From a bacterium (GTDB lineage Bacteria; Bacteroidota; Ignavibacteria; Kapaibacteriales; UBA961), in contig JALHLL010000004.1 of the NCBI GenBank assembly GCA_022844575.1, forward strand, positions 1 to 33,855: a stretch of 33,855 bases of DNA, written 5' to 3'. The notes beneath the pieces are model-generated. The model ran no database searches. It was not told where the DNA came from and saw nothing but the letters and a program-made list of their open reading frames with translations. Made by a program: the position numbers and the translations under genes. Shown here one piece after another: positions 25,281-33,005 of this stretch. How positions within the stretch are numbered: position 1 is the first letter of the stretch; the number at the start of each line of letters is the position of its first letter.

Positions 25281-25871
25281 ATGAATAAAACAATACTTTC
25301 AATACTCAACACCCTTCTTGTGTTTTTCGGTACAATCCTTACCCGTTCTCATGTAACGGCGGCAGAGTCGTATTCCGACCAAATTATATACGATATAACG
25401 ATAGAAGATATACATGGAGAAAAAGTAGAGCTAAGTCAATACAAAGGTAAGGTTTTGCTTTTCGTTAATGTCGCTTCGGAATGCGGTTACACGCCACAAT
25501 ATGAAGAATTGGAAAAACTTCATCAGAAATATAAAAACAAGGGATTGGTGATTATAGGTATTCCGACCAATGATTTCGGAGAGCAAGAGCCGGGTACAAA
25601 TGAAGAAATAGAACGTTTCTGTACAAAAACATACAGTGTTACTTTTCAGATGATGGCTAAGGTAAAAGCCAAAGGCGATGAAAAACACCCTCTTTTTACT
25701 TTTCTTACAAGTGGACAAGGAAATACGGTATTAGCGGGAGATGTCGCATGGAATTTCGAGAAATTCATTATTGACAAAAATGTCAATATCTTGAGCCGAT
25801 TCAGGTCTAAAACAAAACCAAGTTCAGCCGAATTTATCAAGTCGATAGAACTTGCTCTCGGATTATTATAA
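25281..25871 (+). CDS. Exported glutathione peroxidase-family thiol peroxidase
   Basis: 196 aa. An N-terminal signal peptide (residues 1-28, ending HVTAAES) directs it to the periplasm. The core is standard: KVLLFVNVASECGYTPQY with peroxidatic Cys68 replacing selenocysteine, Gln102 in NDFGEQEPG and Trp157 in VAWNFEKF, the catalytic triad. Cys-type bacterial members usually use thioredoxin rather than glutathione to reduce hydroperoxides. Cys114 (IERFCTKTY) could be the resolving cysteine. It may be controlled by the divergent response regulator. The next gene, purS, starts 55 bp later. Confidence 0.92.
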   Translation: MNKTILSILNTLLVFFGTILTRSHVTAAESYSDQIIYDITIEDIHGEKVELSQYKGKVLLFVNVASECGYTPQYEELEKLHQKYKNKGLVIIGIPTNDFGEQEPGTNEEIERFCTKTYSVTFQMMAKVKAKGDEKHPLFTFLTSGQGNTVLAGDVAWNFEKFIIDKNVNILSRFRSKTKPSSAEFIKSIELALGLL

Positions 25872-25926
25872 TATTTATGAATTACATTACGGAAATAAAC
25901 AGTTACCATACTTTGGAGTCAGCAGA

Positions 25927-26190
25927 ATGAATAATTTTCACGCAGTTGTTACGATAACATTGCGTAAAGGAATTTTAGATGTTCAAGGAAAAACAGTAGA
26001 GCATGCTTTACATTCCTCATCATTTTCTTCATTGAGCAATGTGCGAATAGGTAAACATGTCGAAATGAACGTTGTAGCCGATTCCGAAGAATCCGCTTTC
26101 ACTCAAATTGATGCCGCTTGTAAAGCACTTATTGCCAATCCTATTATCGAAGATTATCATATAACACTCCATAAAACGGAGGTTGCATGA
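25927..26190 (+). CDS. purS: Phosphoribosylformylglycinamidine synthase subunit PurS
   Basis: 87 aa from ATG 25927 (MNNFHAVVTITLRKGILD), the normal PurS length; an upstream in-frame extension overlaps the peroxidase gene and is unlikely. PurS dimers bridge PurL and PurQ in the fourth step of purine synthesis. Seen: TITLRKGILDVQGKTVEHAL, NVRIGKHVEMNV and CKALIANPIIEDYHI, all typical. It overlaps purQ by 4 bases (ATGA), so translation is coupled. Confidence 0.95.
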   Translation: MNNFHAVVTITLRKGILDVQGKTVEHALHSSSFSSLSNVRIGKHVEMNVVADSEESAFTQIDAACKALIANPIIEDYHITLHKTEVA

Positions 26191-26888
26191 ATTGCGGAAT
26201 AGTGGTATTTCCGGGTTCCAATTGTGACCATGATGCTTATACCGCAGCTTCATCAATAGGGAATGCACGGTATTTATTTCATAAAGAAACATCCATTCCT
26301 TCCGATATTGACTGTATAATATTACCCGGAGGATTTTCTTATGGTGATTATCTCCGTTGTGGTGCAATCGCACGATTCTCCCCTCTTATGAAAGAGGTTG
26401 TAACCTTTGCTCATAAAGGCGGCTTAGTGATAGGAATATGTAACGGTTTTCAAATTTTAACGGAAGCGGGCTTATTACCGGGAGCATTGTTAAGAAATTC
26501 TTCCTTAAGTTTTATCTGCAAGGATGTATATCTGAAAACGGAAAATAACGCAACATCCTTTACTCGAACTTTACAATCGGGGCAAATATTGAAAATTCCC
26601 ATTGCTCATGGTGATGGTAATTATTTTGCCGAGAATGAAACCGTAAAACGTTTGGAAGGCGAAGGAAGAGTTGTATTCAGATATTGTGAGCAAAACGGCA
26701 ACGTAACGAAAAATGCAAATCCTAATGGTAGTATCAACAATATAGCCGGTATTATAAGCGAAGCCGGAAATGTTCTCGGTATGATGCCGCATCCGGAACG
26801 TTACGCGGATTCGGCTCTCGGATGTAATGACGGCATTGCTGTATTTACTTCCATTGCTGAAACACTTGCAATGAAAAAAGTAGGTTGA
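26187..26888 (+). CDS. purQ: Phosphoribosylformylglycinamidine synthase subunit PurQ
   Basis: 233 aa, class I glutamine amidotransferase that feeds ammonia to PurL to make FGAM. Triad: Cys85 in IGICNGFQIL, His202 and Glu204 in MPHPERYAD. Also PGSNCDHD near the N-terminus, LPGGFSYGDYLRCGAIARFSP and the AHGDGNYF block. Full length and normal. purL is not in the window. The gene is followed 55 bp later by tatA. Confidence 0.96.
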   Translation: MNCGIVVFPGSNCDHDAYTAASSIGNARYLFHKETSIPSDIDCIILPGGFSYGDYLRCGAIARFSPLMKEVVTFAHKGGLVIGICNGFQILTEAGLLPGALLRNSSLSFICKDVYLKTENNATSFTRTLQSGQILKIPIAHGDGNYFAENETVKRLEGEGRVVFRYCEQNGNVTKNANPNGSINNIAGIISEAGNVLGMMPHPERYADSALGCNDGIAVFTSIAETLAMKKVG

Positions 26889-26943
26889 TATGTTTTTGAA
26901 TTATGAATTATTTGTATCGTGTTTGTAAAGTAAAGGAGAAATT

Positions 26944-27117
26944 ATGCCATTCGGAACTACAGAAATTCTCATTGTACTGCTTGTGATTGTTCTGCTTTTC
27001 GGGGGAAAAAAAATACCCGAATTAATGCGAGGTCTGGGCAGCGGTGTACGCGAGTTCAAGAAGGCGTCATCCACCGATGAGGATGTAACAAAGGAAAAAA
27101 AAGGTGATTCCGCATGA
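26944..27117 (+). CDS. tatA: Sec-independent translocase subunit TatA (short)
   Basis: 57 aa, starting at ATG 26944, with AAAGGAG 5-6 bases upstream. One N-terminal transmembrane helix (TTEILIVLLVIVLLFGGKKIPEL) with the FG hinge is followed by the amphipathic helix MRGLGSGVREFKK and a charged tail, the TatA pattern. TatA oligomers form the pore for folded twin-arginine proteins. Its stop overlaps the DinB start by 4 bases. No tatC is nearby. Confidence 0.92.
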   Translation: MPFGTTEILIVLLVIVLLFGGKKIPELMRGLGSGVREFKKASSTDEDVTKEKKGDSA

Positions 27118-27578
27118 TTCTCATTGACCATTTTAAACGAATGGCAAGTTACGATGAGTGGGCTAACAGGCGCGTAATAGAATCTTTAGAACCGTTGCGT
27201 ACTGAAAAGTCACAGGCGGTTTTTAAGCTATTAGGACATATTACCCTTGCGCCGGAGATATGGTTGCGCCGTATCAATAGTGAGTCATTAGAAGGTATTT
27301 TGGTATTCCAAGAATTGACATACGATGAATGTGCGCAAAGAATTGATATATATGCTTTGAAAATTCACGACTATTGTTCGGCTCTGACGCTTGAAATTCT
27401 GGAGCGGAAAATAACGTACAAAAATTTTGCCGGAGTGGAGTTTACTAATACTGTTGCCGAGATACTTACGCATATGTTCAATCACGGAACATATCATCGA
27501 GGTCAGATAGCAACACTAGTGCGTGAAGCCGGCTTTATCCCGGCCGTTACGGATCATATTGCTTTCACTCGTCAGTAA
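27114..27578 (+). CDS. DinB-family metal-binding protein
   Basis: 154 aa, four-helix bundle DinB/YfiT type. The likely metal-binding triad is His42 (LLGHITLAPEIW), His124 and His128 (FNHGTYHRGQI), the last block being diagnostic. Family members include thiol transferases (bacillithiol or mycothiol S-transferases) and isomerases; the substrate is unknown here. It is translationally coupled to tatA (4-bp overlap) and sits between two tatA-like genes. Confidence 0.88.
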   Translation: MILIDHFKRMASYDEWANRRVIESLEPLRTEKSQAVFKLLGHITLAPEIWLRRINSESLEGILVFQELTYDECAQRIDIYALKIHDYCSALTLEILERKITYKNFAGVEFTNTVAEILTHMFNHGTYHRGQIATLVREAGFIPAVTDHIAFTRQ

Positions 27579-27606
27579 TATAAGATTTCCCATTTTATAG
27601 AAATAT

Positions 27607-28014
27607 ATGTTCGATATTGGTACGGGCGAATTATTATTGATTCTTGTGGTTGTCCTTTTATTGTTCGGCCCTAAGAAAATACCGGAAATAATGGCATCCG
27701 TAGGGAAGGGTATTCGTCAATTCCGTCAAGCGCAAAATAATCTCAAAGACCAATTACGTGACTTATCGGCAGATATTGAAAAGTCAACGGAGCCGGAAGT
27801 AGCACCCAAAAGAACATTTTCCGTCGTTGCTTCCTATAATGATGAAGCACAGACGGATGAGCATACAACTACTGCTTCTATCGAACCATCTGAAACGAAT
27901 GAGAACGATAGGAATAGTGCAGAAAATACAGTTACGATTCGTCAGCCGGAAGGTACCGTTGCTCGGGTAACTTTGCCGAAAAGCAATGAATCCGAAACAA
28001 GTGCAACAATTTAG
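27607..28014 (+). CDS. Second TatA/TatB-like translocase subunit
   Basis: 135 aa. N-terminal helix TGELLLILVVVLLLFGPKKIPEI with the FGP hinge, then amphipathic MASVGKGIRQFRQAQNNLKD, as in TatA/B. The C-terminal tail of about 75 residues is acidic, Ser/Thr-rich and longer than in the upstream tatA, which is more like TatB in length, but the hinge sequence is TatA-like. It could be a TatA or a TatB counterpart. 28 bp after the DinB gene and 12 bp before gatA. Confidence 0.88.
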   Translation: MFDIGTGELLLILVVVLLLFGPKKIPEIMASVGKGIRQFRQAQNNLKDQLRDLSADIEKSTEPEVAPKRTFSVVASYNDEAQTDEHTTTASIEPSETNENDRNSAENTVTIRQPEGTVARVTLPKSNESETSATI

Positions 28015-28026
28015 AATAAGAATTTC

Positions 28027-29448
28027 ATGCGAACATATGTTGATACGATAGATTCGGTTCTTAAAGGCGATACTACTATTGCTGCAATAACTGATAGTAC
28101 TCTCAAAAAAATTGAAGATCAAAGCAATCTTAATCATTTTATTACGGTAGCTACGGATTCCGCACCTATAGCAGCACAACAAGCCGATAAACGCATTTCT
28201 GCAGGTGAAAAACTTCCACTTGACGGTATGCTTATCGCCTTGAAAGATAATTTGTGCACAAAGTCCATGCGCACCACATGCGCTTCCAAAATGTTGGGGA
28301 ATTATCGTCCCGTTTATGATGCGACAGCCGTTTCACGTCTTATGGATAATGGTGCTGTTATCGTCGGAAAAACTAATCTCGATGAGTTTGCAATGGGATC
28401 ATCGGGCGAAAACTCCGCTTTTGGGAGAACTTTGCACCCTCTTGACAATGCTTATGTACCGGGTGGTTCTTCCTCCGGTTCGGCAGTTGCCGTAACAGTC
28501 GGTCATGCGCATGCGGCATTGGGCTCCGAAACCGGCGGATCAGTACGTCAACCGGCTGCATTCTGCGGAATTGTGGGGTATAAACCAAGTTATGGTAGAA
28601 TATCACGGTATGGCTTAGTGGCATTTGCCTCTTCGATAGATCAAATCGGAGTTTTTGCCAAAGATATACCGACAACGGCGGCTTTATTGGACGCAATAAC
28701 AGGCAATGATCCTTATGATTCGACCTCGGCTGAAATACCCCCGATGAATTCATTGGCTAAGTTGCATGAATATGCAAATACTCCCCTTACAATTGCAATT
28801 TTACCGGACAACATCATAAAAGATTGCTCCCAAGAAGTACTCGAAGTTTATAATAAATGCCTGAATACACTAAGAGCTGAAGGTATTCGATTCATAACGG
28901 CGGAAATTCCGGCTAGTGATGCTTGGATTCCTACTTATTATGTTCTTACGTCTGCAGAAGCATCTTCTAACTTAGCACGGTTCGACGGCATTCGTTACGG
29001 TTTTCGTGCTTCTTTGGAGAATAGTGATGATGACATTATGACACTCTCACGTTCGCAAGGGTTCGGTATGGAAGTAAAGCGCCGTATTATACTTGGTACT
29101 TATGTTCTTTCAGCAGGGCATTACGATGCCTATTATAAAAAAGCTCAGCAAGCACGCCGTTTAATTTATGATGGGTACAAACATATTTTTTCGCAGGCGG
29201 ATGCACTATTTTTACCTACTACTCCAACGACCGCTTTCAAAAGCGGCGAAAAAACAAATGATCCAATAGCCATGTATCTCTCCGATTATTTTACGGCATC
29301 AGCAAATCTTGCGGGAATACCGGCAATAAGTATTCCGGCAGGAACCGCATCGAACGGTTTCCCTGTCGGGATGCAAATACAAACATCCAATTTTAGCGAT
29401 GAACGTCTTCTTTCAATAGCGCATCGTTTTCAAACACTTTTTTTATAA
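28027..29448 (+). CDS. gatA: Glutamyl-tRNA(Gln) amidotransferase subunit A
   Basis: 473 aa, normal length. It hydrolyses glutamine and sends ammonia to GatB to convert Glu-tRNA(Gln) (and Asp-tRNA(Asn)) to the amide form. The amidase Ser-cisSer-Lys triad is Lys73 (ALKDNL), Ser148 (PGGSSSGSA) and Ser172 (SETGGSVRQPA), at the same spacing as in known GatA. Also TNLDEFAMGSSGENSAFG and GYKPSYGRISRYGLVAFASS, which separate GatA from other amidases. gatB and gatC are not in the window. Confidence 0.96.
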   Translation: MRTYVDTIDSVLKGDTTIAAITDSTLKKIEDQSNLNHFITVATDSAPIAAQQADKRISAGEKLPLDGMLIALKDNLCTKSMRTTCASKMLGNYRPVYDATAVSRLMDNGAVIVGKTNLDEFAMGSSGENSAFGRTLHPLDNAYVPGGSSSGSAVAVTVGHAHAALGSETGGSVRQPAAFCGIVGYKPSYGRISRYGLVAFASSIDQIGVFAKDIPTTAALLDAITGNDPYDSTSAEIPPMNSLAKLHEYANTPLTIAILPDNIIKDCSQEVLEVYNKCLNTLRAEGIRFITAEIPASDAWIPTYYVLTSAEASSNLARFDGIRYGFRASLENSDDDIMTLSRSQGFGMEVKRRIILGTYVLSAGHYDAYYKKAQQARRLIYDGYKHIFSQADALFLPTTPTTAFKSGEKTNDPIAMYLSDYFTASANLAGIPAISIPAGTASNGFPVGMQIQTSNFSDERLLSIAHRFQTLFL

Positions 29449-29463
29449 TGAAGGAAAGAAATC

Positions 29464-29988
29464 ATGGTAGTTATCAGCGACCAAATAATCAATGATGTCT
29501 ATTATCGCCTTGCTGATCTGAGCGAAGAGAGTGCAGGCAGTTTAATGGACGCTATGGCAATAGAACAACCTGCCATTCTCGCTTATCTCATGGCAAATGC
29601 TTCCGAACTAGATACCGATACCGAATCCGAGATAATGATGTTTACAGGCGTGGTTCTGTGGCAATGTTTCAAGGAAGCAAACCCCTCATTGCCTTCCATT
29701 TCAGAGGACATGGTTGATGCAAAGGAGCAAGCCAATATTGAGTTAATGCAACGTATGGATGAAATGTCCCTGAATGGTGAAGCTGATTCCGTGCAAACGA
29801 TGTTAAGCGAATATCCGCAGGAACCACTTCTGCAATATGCACTTTCGGCGCTTACGAATGAAGAAGACGAGGAAGAAAATGAGAACGATGAGTTAAGTGA
29901 TGAATTAATTGGCGAAGAAGCACAGGGAATTATGCTCATTGTTTTTAAAACAATTATTGATTCTTTTTCGACATCCTTAACGGAATAA
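29464..29988 (+). CDS. Acidic protein of unknown function downstream of gatA
   Basis: 174 aa, helical, strongly acidic, no signal peptide. A run of Glu/Asp (about residues 132-146) lies in an otherwise regular helical sequence; the start ATG follows GAAGGAAAG, a good ribosome site. It starts 15 bp after gatA and ends just before a terminator, so it is the last gene of the plus-strand operon. No family recognised and no catalytic residues seen. Confidence 0.72.
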   Translation: MVVISDQIINDVYYRLADLSEESAGSLMDAMAIEQPAILAYLMANASELDTDTESEIMMFTGVVLWQCFKEANPSLPSISEDMVDAKEQANIELMQRMDEMSLNGEADSVQTMLSEYPQEPLLQYALSALTNEEDEEENENDELSDELIGEEAQGIMLIVFKTIIDSFSTSLTE

Positions 29989-30013
29989 TATCTACACAAA
30001 GCGTAAAATACTT

Positions 30014-30047
30014 AAAAGGCGATTTCAGAAATGGAATCGCCTTTTTT
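30014..30047 (+). terminator. Intrinsic terminator ending the gpx-gatA gene run
   Basis: An 11-bp stem (30014-30024 with 30035-30045) with GGCGATT/AATCGCC core is followed by six T residues. Confidence 0.92.
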
Positions 30048-30156
30048 GATGAATTGAAACAACAACCTTACTAAATTTCCACATTAGGAATATTTAATGT
30101 GTTAAATTTGTTCTGCCGTTACATTACCGCTTACGCTAAATTTCTTATGGTTACAA

Positions 30157-31533
30157 ATGAACAATAGTACCCGCATATTTATATTATTCTTTTTTTGCAC
30201 TTCCGCATTAAGCGTCCTGTCACAGGAACAGATTGCTCCTTTGGACTCTACAGGTATAGTCCGTATTGTAGATAAGGAACTTGAAGCGAAAATCGGATTT
30301 AAGATTATAGAGCAAGACTATAATCAAGCAAGAATATATGTAACAGCCGATTCCTTGTATTTTATTGAATCGTCAATCAAGGATAATCCCGACAGTAAAC
30401 GTTTCAAACGTTTTATTACACGAACATTATTCGATTCGATACGAACAAAAGTTCAGTATCTTCTCAGAGTCTCGGAAGTCGCTCTAAGTGAGGAGGGACG
30501 CTTTGAGTTCATGACTCATATGGCAATCCATTCATTATTCTTTTACTCTCCATTATCATCTTTTGCACTCCTACCAAGCTCATTCACCGGTGTCGCATTA
30601 GCCTCCACTATGGGAGGTGTAGGGTCTTATATCATCAATATGGCTTTGGCAAGCAATTCTAATATGAGTTACGGTACCAGTCAACTTGGTATTACAGGCT
30701 CACAATGGGGCATAACAAATGGCTTGTTTGTGGGAGGACTCATAGGCAACTATCAGAAGAAATCCGATGATATCAGAATATTAGGTTTGACAGGATTTAT
30801 CGGAGGTATCGCAGGTACTTCCCTGGGTGTTCATATTGCTAATAAATATAACTTTACCGAAGGAAGAGCAGCAGCCTTTAGTACATTTTGGCGTAATAGT
30901 TTATTAACATGTGTCGGAATAGGGTTCACAGCTGAAATGAATAAATGGAAAGCCCCTCAGATATTCGGGACCCTACTTGCTTCCAATATCATATCAACTG
31001 CAGTTGCCATTCCCCTAAGCACCATTAGTGATTTTACACTTGGAGATGTTCGTTTTCTGGAAACAGCAGGATATCTCGGCTTTCTAAGCGGGGTTGGCCT
31101 GAACTCAATGATAAACACGAGCGCCAACACTGATTATGCAATAGCAACATCAGCTTTCATTGGTGGTCATATTATAGGTTACTTAACTACCAAGAATCAC
31201 GATTTCACCAACTCACATGGTGCAAGAGTTTATTTGTGGTCAGCATGTGGGGCATCAATCGGCGCACTGTTGGGAAGAATTGTTGATGTAGATAATCCTC
31301 AAGGAAGAAACAGTGGCAACATGTCTTTTATCCCCAATTATTGGGCAATCACAAGTGCAGTTGGGGGTTGGGCAGGCTATATTATTGCATTAAGCACCTA
31401 TAGTGATGATGCGCCACCAAAAACAAGTTTTCTCGAAAATCTTATGATGTCAGTAAATCCGCTTGCCCTTATCTCATTACCCATAAACCCCACTACACCG
31501 ATTCAAATATTTCAAATGTCAACTACATTTTAA
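30157..31533 (+). CDS. Exported Gly-rich hydrophobic protein of unknown function
   Basis: 458 aa. Signal peptide at 1-22 (LFFFCTSALSVLSQ). Residues 30-110 are helical and charged. Residues 130-415 alternate Gly-rich hydrophobic stretches with short loops (GVALASTMGGVGSYI, NGLFVGGLIGNY, LGLTGFIGGIAGTSLGVHIA, AGYLGFLSGVGLNSM, WSACGASIGALLGRI, ITSAVGGWAGYIIALS), a repeat of about 45-65 residues suggesting glycine-zipper helices. It could be an integral membrane or envelope lattice protein. It is monocistronic, between two terminators. No family recognised. Confidence 0.72.
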   Translation: MNNSTRIFILFFFCTSALSVLSQEQIAPLDSTGIVRIVDKELEAKIGFKIIEQDYNQARIYVTADSLYFIESSIKDNPDSKRFKRFITRTLFDSIRTKVQYLLRVSEVALSEEGRFEFMTHMAIHSLFFYSPLSSFALLPSSFTGVALASTMGGVGSYIINMALASNSNMSYGTSQLGITGSQWGITNGLFVGGLIGNYQKKSDDIRILGLTGFIGGIAGTSLGVHIANKYNFTEGRAAAFSTFWRNSLLTCVGIGFTAEMNKWKAPQIFGTLLASNIISTAVAIPLSTISDFTLGDVRFLETAGYLGFLSGVGLNSMINTSANTDYAIATSAFIGGHIIGYLTTKNHDFTNSHGARVYLWSACGASIGALLGRIVDVDNPQGRNSGNMSFIPNYWAITSAVGGWAGYIIALSTYSDDAPPKTSFLENLMMSVNPLALISLPINPTTPIQIFQMSTTF

Positions 31534-31538
31534 TAAAG

Positions 31539-31570
31539 AAAGCCGAACGGGTAACCGAGCGGTTTTTTTT
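31539..31570 (+). terminator. Intrinsic terminator after the Gly-rich protein gene
   Basis: A two-part hairpin: AAAGCCG (31539-31545) pairs with CGGTTTT (31560-31566), enclosing an inner CGG/CCG stem, followed by eight T residues. One pair is a G-T wobble. Confidence 0.75.
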
Positions 31571-31609
31571 ATCACTACAGCAGTATTACAATTTTAACAA
31601 TAAACTATT

Positions 31610-32113
31610 TTAATAATTCGATTCATCGCGCCATCGTGTTATAATCCATGGCTCCGTAGGTAAATTACGCCGTATTCTCAAATTTACACGCCCTTGCAAA
31701 CGAACTATATCCGTAGGGCTAAAAGTAATGGAAAGATTAAAGCCGCGTGATATATCCTGAAGAACCGAATCACCCGTCGTAAGTACGATATCGTTCCATA
31801 CCAATTCTAAGTTTTGTGATGCCTGAAATAAACCTGCCGTAGCAATCATATCTTGATCGCGTCCCCACGAATTATCTATACCCGCATCGTAGTTTCTGTA
31901 AATAAACGTAAACTCCGGTGCCAATAAACGACCATATGTTAACGTATCTTTAAAGAGATAGGCATAGCGGAAATTCTGAAAAACTCCTTCTACCGTTCTT
32001 TGGTCGCCAAGTGTGGTATTTTCCCCTTCGTCATCGGAAATTGCCGGAGCAAACGGATTGCAAGAAACCATACATAGCATAATTATACTGCATAGCAGCA
32101 TTAATTGCTTCAT
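31610..32113 (-). CDS. NTF2-like lipoprotein
   Basis: 167 aa from ATG 32113; the upstream extension is not used because this start gives a clean lipoprotein signal (MKQLMLLCSIIMLCMVSC, lipidated Cys18). Residues 45-150 (VEGVFQNFRYAYLFKDTLTYGRLLAPEF, WGRDQDMIATAGLF, LEL) match the cone-shaped SnoaL/NTF2-like fold of small ligand-binding proteins. It carries no recognisable catalytic residues. Divergent from the acyltransferase gene (91 bp gap). Confidence 0.75.
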   Translation of the reverse strand: MKQLMLLCSIIMLCMVSCNPFAPAISDDEGENTTLGDQRTVEGVFQNFRYAYLFKDTLTYGRLLAPEFTFIYRNYDAGIDNSWGRDQDMIATAGLFQASQNLELVWNDIVLTTGDSVLQDISRGFNLSITFSPTDIVRLQGRVNLRIRRNLPTEPWIITRWRDESNY

Positions 32114-32204
32114 GTATCCCTGTAAGTACCTGTTATGGCAATGTGTGGCAATATGCGTCGTCATTCGTCCGAACTTACTACATTTTCCATCGAAAATACG
32201 GTAT

Positions 32205-33002
32205 ATGTACCAAAAAGCGATAATAACAGCCCAACCATCGGCTATACATAAATGGTTTTGGAGACGATACTTTGAACGAACCATTCGTTCCGCTTTTTTT
32301 CGGTGTTTTATTAACGGTGAGAGTGAACTTTCTTCATGGATGCAATCCGAGCAGAAAGAACCGCTTATACTTTATTGCACCCATGGGGGTTGGTGGGATG
32401 CCGCCGCCGTTATTTTCCTTTCCTTAAGAACATTTCAACTTGATGCATTAGGCATGATGGAAGATACACAATTGGAAAAGTATCGTTTTTTCAGAAAAAT
32501 AGGTATGTTTTCCGTCAATCGCTCCAATCCGCGCTCTGCAATGGAATCGTTACTCTATTGCGCGGAAAATTTACAGAATAAACACCGTGCATTGTGGATT
32601 TTTCCGCAGGGTGTTCTTGTTCATCAGGATTCACGTCCAATTACTTGTGAAACAGGTATAGCCGTACTCATAAAAAAACTTGGTATTGCTCATTGTGCAC
32701 CCGTCGCACTTCGTTATGATTTTCTACAAGAACAAAAGCCGGAGATGTTTATTAGAATCGGAAAACCCGAACGAATACAATGGGAGAATACAATGAATAC
32801 TAATTCGCTTACGGAACATTTCAATAAACGATTAACGGATGAATGGAATACAATGCGTAATGATATTATTACCCAATCATTGAATGATTACAAGGTATTG
32901 CTACAAGGAAAAAAATCAATGGAAAAAAGAGTTGATTTTTATATGGAGAAATTAGCATTTACGGGCATTCCAAAACTTATTACTATGCTCTCAAGAAAAT
33001 AA
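32205..33002 (+). CDS. PlsC-type lysophospholipid/1-acylglycerol-3-phosphate acyltransferase
   Basis: 266 aa from ATG 32205. An upstream in-frame extension overlaps the divergent lipoprotein gene and is poor. The HX4D motif is His60-Gly-Gly-Trp-Trp-Asp65, and a second block WIFPQGVLV matches the family's F-P-E-G, with Gln in place of Glu. Substrate-contact region ESLLYCAENL and the neutral VNRSNPRSA follow the family pattern. Members transfer fatty acyl groups to lysophospholipids, carotenoids or other acceptors; the acceptor is unknown. It precedes the porin gene by 3 bp. Confidence 0.82.
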   Translation: MYQKAIITAQPSAIHKWFWRRYFERTIRSAFFRCFINGESELSSWMQSEQKEPLILYCTHGGWWDAAAVIFLSLRTFQLDALGMMEDTQLEKYRFFRKIGMFSVNRSNPRSAMESLLYCAENLQNKHRALWIFPQGVLVHQDSRPITCETGIAVLIKKLGIAHCAPVALRYDFLQEQKPEMFIRIGKPERIQWENTMNTNSLTEHFNKRLTDEWNTMRNDIITQSLNDYKVLLQGKKSMEKRVDFYMEKLAFTGIPKLITMLSRK

Positions 33003-33005
33003 GAT

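Noticed and set aside
26901..27131. 76-codon minus-strand open frame over tatA
   Set aside because: It is the complement of tatA, which is well supported on the plus strand.
32013..32204. N-terminal extension of the acyltransferase frame
   Set aside because: It overlaps the divergent lipoprotein gene, and the family motifs are all after ATG 32205.
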